The translations under genes were made by a program, and so were the position numbers. Below the pieces are notes generated by a model that searched no databases, was not told the DNA's origin, and saw nothing but the letters and a program-made list of their open reading frames with translations. This document shows, piece after piece, positions 39,074 through 62,376 of a DNA stretch of 64,000 nt. The DNA lies in assembly GCA_910591455.2 (NCBI GenBank), contig OU342807.1:19365623-19429622 (forward strand), written 5' to 3'. Source of the DNA: Pholis gunnellus. Lineage: Eukaryota > Chordata > Actinopteri > Perciformes > Pholidae. Every line of letters begins with the position of its first letter. Position 1 is the stretch's first letter.

Positions 39074-39128
<55 letters not shown>
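39074..39128. repeat. (TG)n microsatellite
   Basis: A pure TG run of about 55 bases. Confidence 0.95.
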
Positions 39129-39134
<6 letters not shown>

Positions 39135-40409
39135 CTATGACTGTAACACAAGGGTGTCCACTTACACAGTGGTGAGCACTGATACAATGCATAGATGCTT
39201 ACCAAAATAGATGAATACACTACATAAAGTGTATTTTTCATGTCAAGTTACCATTTATTCTACACGTGTTGTACGTGACGTTGAGTAGAGAGTGAAAGCC
39301 TAGATCAGTCATTTTTTAGACAATCTTACAATCTACCGACTTTTAGTGCCGAGGAAAGGAAAACCCCATCAGTAGTCTCCACTTAGGGGACCAGCAAGGA
39401 GTTGTATGTCACAGTGAGTATGATGAGGGGCCGAGCAGCTCACTAGCTGCCTTGGACTTAAGGTCTGGCCATTTGTGCATTCTGCAGAGGTCAAAAAGTC
39501 ACTTCACTGGTCAGTGTCGCTTCAAGCTAGCTGCTAACTTGATACATTACTAATCCGAGGAAAGAACATACTTATGAGCGCACGTTTATTATGGTGAAAC
39601 ACGGTGCAACAATGTGTTCATGGCAAAGAGGGACAAAGGGCACCTGTAGAGAGGTGACCAGAGCTGAAGTTTAGTCTCATCAAAGTATACAACACGGTTT
39701 GCAAAAACTAAGAGGAAAAACCTTAAGTTACAAAGGTTAAGGCTCTGCAGTGACGTATGCATCTCACAGCACTCAATAATGCAACGACGGTTTTACTTTT
39801 TCTACTTGAACATTTAAAAATGTTTTTACATGAATACTGTTTTTGATCACATCATAAAACACCAAGGTGACACAATTTGGATCATAACTCAAGCCTTTCT
39901 ATTTTTTTATTCTTATAGAGTGATTATAAATCTAACTTAAGTTTGTAGGCTACAAAAAGGTAAATACATAAGGCGAGCCCTATGAAGCACATAATAATAA
40001 TAACTACTCATTTGGCAATTGGATGACAGCCATCAAGTGAGTCGAAATAGAGAAGTGCAGGACTTTTCTTGCAGGTTCCCTACCGTTTATAATAAGGACT
40101 GCATTAAAATGCCCATATGTGCAGCAGCACAGTGGTGTTAGGACTTGCAGAGTGCCGTTACTTTAAGAGGGATGCAACAGCCAGTAAGATATTCTCCAAC
40201 AAGAAGGAAAAACCTAACAGAGAAATAAAAATAAAAAAAACTCTATTCCTCAGTATTACTGGAGAAGCTTCCTTTATTCTCAATGACATCATGGAAACTT
40301 ATTTTCTCGCAGTACTTCAAAAGTGTAGTCCTGTACATTATTGCTGTGTGATCTTCCCTAATTTGACTGTTGTACAGTGTGCAGTATAATTTTTGCATTT
40401 TATTTCCGT

Positions 40410-40760
40410 ACCTCCTCCGGCGCTATTTATAGCCGGACAGTCCCGCCGGGTGACAGCAACGAATACTTTGACCAGATATGGTTTCCTTCAGAGCCGCCTG
40501 GAGTCGCACTGCGAGGTCCGCTCTGCTGCAGGCGCACAACCCGGGAATCCGCAAAAAAACTCCCAACTAGACGACACCGTCCATGACCCGCAGATAATCC
40601 TGAATTCAGCAGGTTTAAGCAGCGTGCTCTCAACGTTTCCTCCCCCCGTCCCTGGTCGTGTCTCGGCGGGTTTTGCGGAGGCTGAATCTCATCTCCCGCA
40701 AAGGGCAAAGTAAACTTAAGGGGAGAGATCCTCCTCCTCCTCCCTCTCTCTCTCCCCCCC
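40410..40760 (-). promoter_or_regulatory. tmod1: candidate tmod1 promoter / CpG-rich leader
   Basis: This is the only clearly GC- and CpG-rich block upstream of tmod1. It contains CTATTTATAG at 40423-40432, which reads CTATAAATAG on the minus strand: both a TATA-box match and a perfect MEF2-type site, apt for a muscle gene. A donor-like GGAGGAG|GTACGG follows on the minus strand. The far edge (about 40730-40765) is a CT/C-rich run. Promoter role and gene assignment are inferred from position and motif only. Confidence 0.4.
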
Positions 40761-40860
40761 CCCAACACGGCTGCCCTGTCACTCCAGTGATGTCATGCAG
40801 TGCAACTGCGTCCATAGTGGGACTCGTTGATTCACTGTCATTCAATAAGTGATATTAGAA

Positions 40861-42100
40861 CGTTATATGCGTACAAAACTACTGCTAAGTGTGCACCGCT
40901 CGAGCTCGCTTGTCATGATCATGTTAGCAGCTTCTCGTGCACACAAATGCAGTGGATTTACTCAAATAATGTAAAAATACTCCACTACGTGTCCTTTTAA
41001 AGAGACGAGTGAACGCTTGCATTAAATCAGAAGACTGATACTCTCTCGTGTCTGTCTATTAGATATTAGAAGTTACAGCCAGTTAGCTTAGCACGAATGC
41101 TAAACGTAAACAGCTGAGATTCCAGGAAGTTACTTCACCCAGACATATTAACCCAAATTACGTACATTTTAGTTGATGAACTTCAATAAATGAACTATAA
41201 CGTTTATTTGTGAGCTTTAGCTGGATTTTGTTAAATGCATGCTAGAGGTTTTCCAGTTGTTCAGTCTTTATGCTAAGCTAAGCTAGCCGACTGCGGGCTG
41301 TGGCCTTTTAAGTACAGCTGTCGTCCGTGTTCATGTAAAATATTGACGCCACTCCTTTACCTTTTCTTAAATAAAAGGCCACAGCCAGCAGTAGGTTAGC
41401 TTAGCACAACGACTGGAAACAATTTAAATAGATTGTTAATACTGATTCATGAGTGTGAACGCAGCATGTCACTGTTGTAGCTGGTCAACTACTTTCTATA
41501 AAGTTGGTTACAGGTAGTTTAGTCCAGTGGTTCCCTCTAGTGGGCCCCTCAAAAGGGTCACAAGATACATCTAGGGGAGTCATGATGTGTTACTTTTTAA
41601 AAAAATCTTACTCTTAATAATTTATTTGATCTTTTACTTAAATTAAACCACCTGAAAAAAAATCTAGCCCCTCTCCTCTGCGAATGGAATGCGTCACAGC
41701 TGTATGACACCAGCCACATCTGCTCCTCAGCCCTGAACCAAGTTCATGCTGCAACCCGCATCTTCACCTGTGTGTTGGATACACTCTATACAGTTACATT
41801 TCACATTTAGTCTCTCTCAAAATGTCAACTCTCAGGATGTGCAACAAGTGAAATTAAGTGTTTTAAGTTGAGGTTGTTATCCTGCCAGGTGGGAAATATC
41901 AAAATGTGCTTAAAATAAATAAGTTCACACGGTCAGGTGAGGTAGCTCATCTGCTAGGTGCCCATCCTATAACAGACAGAGCTAACTTTAAATGATCAGC
42001 CATCATTTTAAGGGCATTGACAGTGTTGGTTGGGTCTTCTGACATATCTCAAACACATACATTACTGGTACTTCATACAGATTCAATATTTCCTACTTGT
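40861..42100. other. intergenic region between tmod1 promoter and tdrd7
   Basis: No gene seen. It includes an inverted dispersed repeat (41271-41406) and a related stretch near 41070-41100 (cagccagttagcttagcac). tdrd7 probably ends a little further on, near 42128-42317. Confidence 0.5.
41271..41406. repeat. inverted repeat of a dispersed fish element
   Basis: Arms 41271-41310 (tgctaagctaagctagc ... ctgtggcctttta) and 41371-41406 (taaaaggccacag ... ggttagcttagca) are near reverse complements around a 60-base loop. The 'cagccagttagcttagcac' words, also seen at 41079, belong to a repeat I recall as very common in percomorph introns. Class unknown. Confidence 0.6.
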
Positions 42101-42127
42101 CAGAAAGCTACGGAAATTAAAAAATAT

Positions 42128-43041
42128 TTTATTTTGCAGTTGAAATTGATAGATTCGTTTCATCACCACAGACTTTAACTTTACTTAAAAGCTCTCTTAT
42201 ATTACTGGCAGTTCATCCTGACATGGCAGCTCACATTGGCCCATCTCAGCACACTTCTTAAAAACATTTCTAAAGCTTTCAATCAAAGCACACCCTCTTT
42301 TGGCAAAATGTTTTAATTGAACAAAACATTGTGAACAGCGTTTCATGTTAACACACGAGAAATATTACAACGTATTCTTTTAAGCCAAGTAACATGGGGT
42401 GTTATTAAACAAGATGTTCCCATCGGTGAAGTTTAAACAATGTAGATTTCACATAACATATGTAGATTTATGCATTTGAATTGGATTCATGTAAAAACAG
42501 ACACACACACTAAATGAGTGCAAAATGAGCCACACCATTGCATGCATAAGGCACAGTAAACGAAAAACAAATTAGATGGGGCCATAGAGTAGAAAATAAG
42601 AAACACAAAACATGCAACGCACAGGTGATGTAACTTTAAAGTTTTGATGAATTAGAGTGAGTTTGGTTTGTTTTACAATGAAGACTGGGAAGAGCAACAA
42701 TTGATGGCGTGGGATGTTTTCCATCTTCATTTCTCATTCATTTTGCACTCAATAGTGCCCCTGAGACTCATGCAACAGTCCTTAAATTCAGAATAAAATG
42801 AACTCCTCAACAAAACATCTATCTCAAGTTGACATGAGCCTCGACCACGACCAAAAATTAAAATAAAAAAGGGACTTCTTCAATGTCTCGGTAGGTAGAA
42901 AGATCAGGAATGCTGAACCAAGAGTAAGTGACGTTTGGCTTCCAAAGTTCACTTTCACCACTTTTAGAAAATGAAAACAAGTTGTTGTAAGACCCCCAGT
43001 CAGCTTGCTGGTTCATTTACCAACATGCATGAGAAGAGATC
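42128..43041 (-). other. tdrd7 3' untranslated region (approximate)
   Basis: Follows the tdrd7 stop at 43042. Candidate end signals on the minus strand are ATTAAA at 42312-42317 and AATAAA at 42128-42133. No other feature seen. Confidence 0.35.
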
Positions 43042-53876
<10,835 letters not shown>

Positions 53877-54496
53877 CCTGGGATATTTACAGTAAAATAG
53901 AAACAGACAGACATATTAAATCAGTGGGGTTAGACCAGTTACAAAAAAAAAGATTCTACCATGTAGTTTTTTTTTTTTAAATGTGAGATTTTAATCCAAC
54001 CCTGCTTGGTAGAAATCATGTTTAACTAGCTACTGTACACGCTTTACATTAATTGCAATAACACAGTTCAGTCTTCAAGAACAAAATACGGTGGTGGTGG
54101 TGGGGGCAAACTAGGTTAACGGGGAGGCAGTTTCACTCTTTCAGGCTCGATTTCAGATTCTCAAAGAAACAAATTGATTAACTTAGGTTGTTTTGTGCGT
54201 CTGTTTTTCACGTATTATCATGTTGGTCTTATTGCCGCGAAGCGTGCGAACGTTGGAGTTCAATTATCGGACTCCAATCTCCACGGAAACAACGGGTCTG
54301 GACTGACAACGGGTGTCTGCCGCTAAATTGTCTGTTGAACGGCCCAGCTAGAGACGGACAATGTGGGCGCATGCTAACGTTAGGTGTTAGCTGGCAGCTA
54401 GCATGAAATTAAGTTTTTGTTTTTTAGCGGCCCTCAATTAACCTTTGACAAACCAGCCCAAAGTGACAGCAATGAGCAAGTGCGTTAGCTCAACTT

Positions 54497-55290
54497 TAAC
54501 GACGGACAAATATGTGTCCATGTTCACCCTAACTTACCTGTTATTTTTCACGAGTTAACGTTAGCCAAACTGCCGTGGTGTCTTCAGTGTTACCGCATTC
54601 AAAGACTGCGGACGTTTACGCCCACAAGTTCAAAAGGACGCTGTCGGTTAGTTCGCCTTTCAGTCCGAGTTTAGGAATCACGTTTATCTAATTAGCGTTT
54701 GTTTAAAGTGCACTTTTTGGGTGACCAACAGGTCAGTTGTACAGAAAATAGCCGTTGCAAAACATGCTGCTTTTAAGTGCTGTCGGAAATTGTAGGATTC
54801 GAAGTTAGGCGCATACTAACGCAATAATCAGCTATTAGCTAGCTGCTTAAAAACACGAATGGAAATCACATCTAATCTTTTTGAGTCAAGCATGGCAATG
54901 CAGATTTGTACATTTTTGTTTATTTTTTCCAACTGAAAGCATTTGTTTGTGTGGCAATTGACAATATAGCAGCTAGGCAGACATTGAAATTCAGTTATAT
55001 TTTATAAAACAAACATCAAAAACAAAAATCAACATTAGTAGACAGAAAGATGGCCAGCTTTAGTGCACCACACCCATTTGTAGATTAGATGCTACAGAGG
55101 TTAAGTTTAAAGATCAATGTTTCTCACAGTTTCTTTAAGTGATATCCAACGCGAGTAAGTTACTAAGAATTAATGCTCCTTCTGAGCTGATAGAAAGGTG
55201 TCCTAATTTCATCACATTAACTAGATTATAACTCATCAGTCAGATGTTGAAAACACCACACTACGATATGGAGAACCACTAAAGGACACA
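54497..55290 (-). repeat. tandem duplication, proximal copy (tdrd7 promoter and first exon)
   Basis: First of two head-to-tail, nearly identical units of about 800 bases. On the minus strand its gene-proximal end holds a leader exon ending at 54538 with a strong donor (aacag|GTAAGT), which would splice to the tdrd7 coding exon acceptor just upstream of 53877. The rest is promoter and upstream sequence. The exon start is not resolved; it probably lies near 54600-54660. The same unit recurs at 55291-56091. Confidence 0.85.
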
Positions 55291-56091
55291 TAACGACGGA
55301 CAAATGTGTCCATGTTCACCCTAACTTACCTGTTATTTTTCACGAGTTAACGTTAGCCAAACTGCCGTGGTGTCTTCAGTGTTGCCGCATTCAAAGTCTC
55401 GCGCAGTCGCGCACGTTTACGCCCATAAGTTCAAAAGGACGCTGTCGGTTAGTTCGCCTTTTAGTCTGAGTTTAGGAATCACATTTATCTAATTAGCGTT
55501 TGTCTAACGTGCACTTTTTAGGTGACCAACAGGTCAGTTGTACATAAAATAGCCGTTGTAGAACATGCTGCTTTTATGTGCTGTCGGAAATTGTAGGATT
55601 CGAAGTTAGGCGCATACTAACGCATTAATCAGCTATTAGCTAGTTGCTTAAAAACACGAATGGAAATCACATCTACTCTTTTTGAGTCAAGCACGGCAAT
55701 ACAGATTTTTACATTTTTGTTTATTTTTTCCAACTGAAAGCATTTGTTTGTGCGGCAATTTACAATATAGCAGCTAGGCAGACATTGAAATGCAGTTATA
55801 TTTTATAAAACAAACATCAAAAACAAAAATCAACATTATTAGACAGAAAGATGGCCAGCTTTAGTGCACCACACCCATTTGTAGATTAGATGCTACAGAG
55901 GTTACGTTTAAAGATCAATGTTTCTCACAGTTTCTTTAAGTGATATCCAACGCGAGTAAGTTACTAAGAATTAATGCTCCTTCTGAGCTGATAGAAAGGT
56001 GTCCTAATTTCATCACATTAACTAGATTATAACTCATCAGTCAGATGTTGAAAACACACTGCGACATGGAGAACCACTAAAGGACACATAA
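55291..56091 (-). repeat. tandem duplication, distal copy (second tdrd7 first exon/promoter)
   Basis: Second unit, same orientation, beginning taacgacggacaaatgtgtcc like the first. Its leader-exon donor is at 55330/55329 (aacag|GTAAGT). Differences are scattered substitutions plus small length changes; the clearest is around 55398-55412, where this copy reads gtctcgcgcagtcgcgcacg against gactgcggacg in the proximal copy. It ends about 25 bases from the stra6l poly(A) signal. Confidence 0.85.
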
Positions 56092-56116
56092 ACAAATGTG
56101 GATTCCAACATATATA

Positions 56117-56122
56117 TTTATT
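56117..56122 (-). terminator. stra6l poly(A) signal
   Basis: AATAAA on the minus strand, 37 bases after the stra6l stop codon, giving a very short 3' UTR. It is the only such signal between the stop and the duplicated tdrd7 promoter block. Confidence 0.6.
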
Positions 56123-56158
56123 TACTTTAACATGATTACAATCAATGGAAATGTTTCT

Positions 56159-56667
56159 TTAGTCTTCTGCTGGTGTGACTATGATCTCTGGTGGGGACTG
56201 TGACTCTGCTTGGCGGCTCTGTGTTTTGAATCTCATGACGCGAGCCTGCACCACTGTGTGTGGCTGGGGAGGTGATGGTGCATGTAATGATGAAGATGAA
56301 GATGAAGAGAGGTGGTGCTTCCTGAGCAGGATCAGGTGAGGGTTCCTCAGTAAGGTATAAAACAACATCCAACGCCTCCTAGCCCGGCTGTTCACAGGAG
56401 ATTCTGTCCAAAAGTAAAAAGTTAATAAACCCCAAATAAAAAACAAAATTATAATTGGAAAAAATGCACCAATAATAATCACAATAAAAAGATCAATTAT
56501 ACTCTGATAAAACAGATACATCTGTGCAGGATCGAACACAACTGCATTGAAGAAATATAGTGCATTTTGAGAGCTAATTTAAAAAGAAGATATTAGTTTG
56601 TGAATCTTAGTCAGCGGACAGGTGGAAGCAATAGTTATTTAGTGGGTGGTTGTTCATGTAAGAACTA

Positions 56668-56710
<43 letters not shown>

Positions 56711-58849
56711 CTGACCAGAGGGCATGTCGCTGAATGTGGAGTAAGCAGACGCAGTGTGTTTCTCCAGCGAGTTGGAGACCAGCAGCTGGCAGAAACACAT
56801 CATGACTGGATTGCTATGATAGTGGTCAGCAAAAATCATCCCAATCCAGGTACTGTAGCCTGGGACATGCAAGAAATACTGTTAGAGCCACACACACATA
56901 TATGGGAAATAAGACTGACCTTACAGTATTTTAAACATGTGTTAGGATGCTTTGTGAAATGCTGCCACCTCCTGGAAGAAAATGATCTTTAAGGATGAAT
57001 GAAAGTCTTAATCTATAATATGACTCGAATGAGCCACACCACCATCAAATAATAATAATAATGATACGATTGTGTCTCTTATCTTCCACCATAGTATGAA
57101 AAACAGGTTTGACTGTGACATTGTATGCAGGTAAATATGGAGACAACTTCTTTAACACTGCTTAAACCAATACTTCCCTTCTTGTCTCACACACGTCTCG
57201 GTTGAAGTTCATCTTACCGGCATCCATGTTTTCATATCCTCTCTGCATAATGCTCCGGTCTATGCGGGACACCAGCCACGTTCCCACCACAATGCTGCAC
57301 AGCAACCGCAATATGCAGTTGCTGATCCCCATCACCACGTTGTAGAAAAAGAAGAAGTAGTTGAAGCAGTGGAACGCTTTCCTGAAGAGGAGGAAGAGAA
57401 ACTGTGATGTCACATCGCTTTGAGTTGTATCTAAAGTTTGTATTAAGGGGATTTTCCACACTGTAAAACCATGGGCAGCTTATGAGACAATGGAAAAGGT
57501 CCCACCACCTCTCCTAGGAGCAAGACACACAGACGTGATAGTTGTTTAGCCTCTTTTTGTTGTTGTATTGTGTCTCTTTGTGGTTGTTTTCCCCCATTTT
57601 GGTAGTTATTTGGGATCTCTTTGTGTTCTTTGAGGTCATTTTGAGTCTCTTCCAAATTGGTACGTGTCTCCTCTAGTGACAGTTTGTAGCTGAAGGCCAG
57701 TGGGCTGACACTTTGTGCCCCTTGGGCCCGTTCAGTAATCCATCCATGTGTAAAACACCATATTCTGTATTTGCTAGTCAATGAAGCTACTTTACACTAT
57801 TGAGTCAGTGAGAAATGATGTCCTCAAACTGTCCACAGCTAATAATGTAAACCTATCTCTGTGTCACCAGCACTGCTTGTTTTAACAGTCAGTGTTTGCT
57901 GGCAAATGGAGAACCTGGGTTTTAGTGAGGCTGATGGTTCCTCTGATGGTTTTATCGTCAACACTTCTGAGATATCCATATTGAAATATGTACCCACCTG
58001 TTGTTGACAGCCAGAGGTTTGTGTTTATCAGTAGGGGACATTTTGTCCTGAAGGAAGAAGATCTGAACCAGAGCGATCTGGAGAACCACCAGGGCGATGA
58101 CCAGACTGATGGTCAGACTGAGGAGACGCAGGGAAAATCTAACTGTCAATCTAACCGTCCATTCATATGCCATCGTATATGCACAAACACAGGGAAAGAC
58201 GCCTTACAGTATAATCCCCAGGTTGGTGAGCATAGTCAGAGTTCTTCCATGCTGTACAGGAAGAACCAGCACATAGACCAACAACAGAGCAAACAGGAAG
58301 TGGACAAAGTGGACAATCAGGTAGCCTGAAGAGAAAATACAGAGGAGCTATAGGTCACTGAAAAGTAAGTTACTTCCTAAATCTCCCTCTTACTTCCTCT
58401 CATTCTCTTCCTCCAAGCTTCTGAAAGCGTCTCGCTTTGGACAAATTCTGGGTTGGGTCCCATAACGTATGTATACTGTGCTGATCTGCTCAGTGTGTGT
58501 ATTTCAGGAGATGAACTGCTTACCCCACAATGTAAAGGCTATTTGCCAACCAGAGTATCTTGCAATGGAAGCCTGTGAAAATTGAAAGAGAAAGCTTGTT
58601 TTTATTGCATTAAATGAACGGGCCAAAATAAAATGAGATGCAAACGTTCACACGTGCTCTGCATATTTGAAACCGCCAAAGGCACGCTCACACATTGAAA
58701 TATGAAAAATATGCAGATCATCCACTGTGACACGCACATCATGACCTGGAAACAGTTAAACTGGGGCCAATGTCACACTTGTGAATGTTGCTTTCAAGCA
58801 TTTGGTGCCAAGCTGAAATCTGATTTGCCCTAGAGTCGTCTGCCATCTG

Positions 58850-58917
<68 letters not shown>

Positions 58918-59790
58918 ATCTTACTTACTACGCTGACAGCAGAGCGAGGGTTGTGAAACTTCTCAGGAAGAAAACCCTTCTGTCCTTTCCACAGCCTCTT
59001 CAAGTGTTTTCTATAACGGCAGTACATCTATGTTTTTTTTTGTAATAACATTTCATCTAACATCCCATTATTATATCAATTTTGTTTGTTTTTGGGGACA
59101 TTTATCATACAATTTCAATACATTTTGTGTATGATATGTTTAGGTCTCTTACCTGTAACATGCCAAGACATGGAAGCAGTAGGCTACAGAGTTGAGACTA
59201 GCAAAGATGGTGGTAGTTATCCAAGACTCTGCAATAACACAAATAACAACAACTTGACTGATTGACCAGGGCTTGGTGTATCTGTGCGGAGCTCATTTTT
59301 GGCCTATTTCTTATCGGAAATGTCCAGAATCAAGGAAGCAGCAGAAAGTTTGGTGTAAACTATGAGGGCGGAGCAAGACCAACTCACTTCTAGCCACGTC
59401 GATGAATTCTTCCAGCTGTGGTATCATGGCTTCCAGAGGTTCAGTCTGGTTACAAGACGTAACCAGCTGTTTCAGTGTATCCTTCCACCTGTCTACTTTG
59501 TCAAAAGCCACATTACTGAGACTGTAGTCTGCCAGGGTCATCTGGACAAATGACAAAAAGACAAATGAATACCTCCAGTAGATGCAAAGGTGAGGTGTTT
59601 TGGGTATCACGTTTCCAAAGCAAAGTGTATCTACATTTGATTTTTGTCTGGCTTTACCGTGTATAGGCCTATTAGCGAGACAATGGCGGTGCCGATGATC
59701 CTGTTGGGGAACTTGAAGTAAGGGTCCCACTCATACACTTTGCTCCGGAACCAGCTGCGGGGTTGACTGCAAGAAAGGAGGGTCAAAACC

Positions 59791-59848
<58 letters not shown>

Positions 59849-62376
59849 ACTTTATGTTGATGTCTTCAAATGCTGAATTCTGGTTCAAGTAACCATTCAT
59901 CTTGTTTCAGCTGGGATCGTTATTGTGTTGAATGACATTAATCAAGATATCAATGCAGTCGCGAAGCTGGTGCTGAAGTCTACCAGCAGCACCTGAACTC
60001 ACCAGACTGGACTTGAAGTCAGTACATTGAACTGCATTAACACACAACCTTGGACACATACTGGCTTAAATAGTTTAAACAGACAATCGTTTTCATATTT
60101 TAGTTCCACGAATGATACATAGTGGGTGACTGAAATGTAGTAAAAATCTATGTCATGTTGTGCTTTTGAAAACACTTAAGTGCTCTCCTTTTAGGTAAAC
60201 TGGTTAAAACATTCAGCCATAGTGGATCCCTTTACAAGCAGCAGAAGTGGACATACCCACGTGCACACTTGACACTTGAAAGCAGCATTGGTGCACATGT
60301 CTTACCTGTGGGCAGGTGTTTTCCTCAGCAGTCTCTTAACGTGCTGCACCTGATGTTGCTCTATCAGCTCTTCAGGATCCTGGCAGCAGATTCAGCATGT
60401 TAACAGTCACACACAGTTTATTGTTTAGAAAATTCAGATTCAGATTATATATATTCACTGCAGAACCCCACAGGGACGGAGAGAGAAATGCAACAGAACG
60501 GTTGACATGATTCTCTTAATAAATGTGACATAAAATCTCACGTGGTCTTTAAATCGTTGGATTTCACCCACAGGGAAAATACACAGCAAGAACCATTTCA
60601 ATGAGTTCATACATGCTGACCTCCTGTTCCACTTGCAGATGTATTCGAACAGCTTTCACCAGTATGTAGACAAATCGTCCCAAGAGGAAGATGAGGGAGA
60701 GGATGCAGGGCAACTGGATAATCAACTTCTGGTATTTACCAAGAATCTTTAAAACCACACAAACAAAGTCATTCATTCATTTATGCTTTTCATGAAAAGA
60801 CGGGCAGCTCTTCATAACTGGATGTTTTGTAGAGCCTAAATTATTTAGGCGTAGGACGTGGCTGGTTCCTTGGTGGAAACCACACAGCCTCGGGCACATT
60901 TCCACGAGCTTTCACGATAGTTTAAGTACTCACCTACCTTACCATCGGGACAGGTGAATGTATCCCAGACTGTAACGATGATCCTAAAAAACAAGCATCG
61001 AGACATGTGATGTATTTTCTCAGTCTACTAAAACGTGATCATCCACATATCATCTGTCCATACGGCCGGACCTCTTATACATTTTAGTTTGTGTGAAGTA
61101 ACCATCATATATATATATATGTTTCCGTTCCATTTCAAGACATTTACCAGGACAGAGAGTAGAGTATTCCCAGCACTGCCCCGGCCGCTCTGAAGGGTGT
61201 GGACAGACAGGCAAAGAAAGGGAAATAGACCAGGCCCACCTCTAACGCTCCAACCAGATACACTATAGCTGAGGACAACAAGAACAAAACACGTTAGTCC
61301 ACCTGCTAATTACTTGTGTCTGCAAGGTAGAACCTGTGGGAGTACCTCTGGCCCAGGGCGGGACGGCGAAGGGGATGTATTGTTCAGAGAAGAGCAGCAG
61401 GACGCTGGAGGACACGGCACCAAATGCGAACCCATAGGACCAACGATTACTGAGGCTGCCGATGGTGTCCAAAGGCCTGGGACACGGTGACATCAGAAAC
61501 ACAAACAAAGCTTTTAAAGTAACCTAATATATATTCAGACTGTTGCCTAGAACAACCGCAGTACTGAATTTGAAATACTTTAGCTGCGATATTGAAACAG
61601 ATATTGCTGTTATTTTATCTCTCTTGACATTTGAAGTTGTTGATGCTGCTGTTGACTTACACCACAATAGCAAAACGTCCCCCCAGGAAGGGCAATCTGT
61701 GGTCGATGGCCAGTCTCCGGGCTCTCTTCTGGAGGAACGAGAGCACCCCCACAATCAACAACTGGAAGACAAGACGTCAATGCATGAAACAAAACTTACT
61801 GGAAAAATCCTTTGTTTGCATTGCCGCAACTGTGTGAAAGTGTGAAATATGTTCGAGGCAGCAGGATGATCCATTGAACTGTGGGGTCGTCACCTGCCTC
61901 AGCGTCTTATGAACGTAGTTTTAATCAAGCTGCTGACCACAAACAAGTGACCACAAACAAAGGAAGTCATGGAATATTCATCTTCCGGGTTAAATATATG
62001 GACAACTTACTGCTGGTATGAGTGAAAGATGAAGGAACAGCTCCATAGAGATTCCACTCTGACAGTCCTGAACCTTCGCAACACTGGAGAAACAGGTTGT
62101 GACATTTGATTTAAAACGTTGTGAACTGTAGGGGCAGAAAAAAACAAACTAAACAGAAAAACTAAATCAATCAAAAAAGGTTAGAAATCATTTAAAAAAA
62201 AAGGTTTAATGTTGCTCTGTCTTGATTCAAAACAGCTACGATTAGGTTGAATAATCCTAAAGTCTGCATAACATTACCACAATGACTAACAGCTGCTAGT
62301 AACAAAGTCAAGTGCAGTGTCGTAAATGAGTATATGAAGTCTGTACTTACACATGTTCCACCTGGTTTCTTATCAT
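56159..62376 (-). CDS. stra6l: STRA6-like retinol transporter (RBP4 receptor 2)
   Basis: Eighteen coding exons: 62376-62351, 62083-62011, 61761-61661, 61476-61346, 61268-61148, 60983-60938, 60746-60621, 60379-60306, 59766-59658, 59541-59388, 59228-59153, 59010-58929, 58572-58524, 58325-58208, 58117-57998, 57381-57218, 56859-56716, 56403-56159. They join in phase to 652 aa (human STRA6 667). Family role: multi-pass plasma-membrane receptor taking retinol from plasma retinol-binding protein. Visible: short N-terminus (MIRNQVEHVV), repeated hydrophobic helices from ELFLHLSLIPALLIVGVLSF onward, VWDTFTCPDGK, ARYSGWQIAF, HGRTLTMLTNLG, NCILRLLCSIVVGTW, and the family's C-terminal RRRWMLFYTLLRNPHL, then a Ser run and EIIVTPAED. 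The loop with ADYSLSNVAF (about residues 273-282) aligns with the region I recall as RBP-contacting. No stop or frameshift. The neighbours tdrd7/tmod1 favour stra6l over stra6. Confidence 0.94.
56671..56708. repeat. (CA)n tract abutting a stra6l splice donor
   Basis: In transcript sense it starts just after the GTCAGT donor of exon 56859-56716. Confidence 0.95.
58851..58917. repeat. (TG)n tract close to a stra6l splice donor
   Basis: In transcript sense (CA)n, beginning about 12 bases after the donor of exon 59010-58929. Confidence 0.95.
59793..59847. repeat. (TG)n tract upstream of a stra6l acceptor
   Basis: A pure run of about 55 bases, 27 bases before the acceptor of exon 59766-59658. 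Confidence 0.95.

Larger units (their letters stand above)
36231..40400 (-). other. putative first intron of tmod1
   Basis: Holds a long CT tract (37423-37509), a TG tract (39074-39128) and nothing else I can name. Its open frames are short or made of repeat sequence. If the promoter is at about 40.4-40.7 kb this is the first intron. Confidence 0.4.

Noticed and set aside
60938..60943. Earlier splice donor (GATG|GTAAGG) for the stra6l exon 60983-60938
   Set aside because: Its phase gives an immediate stop in the next exon. The donor 5 bases further (GGTAAG|GTAGGT) keeps the frame and the family motif CPDGK.
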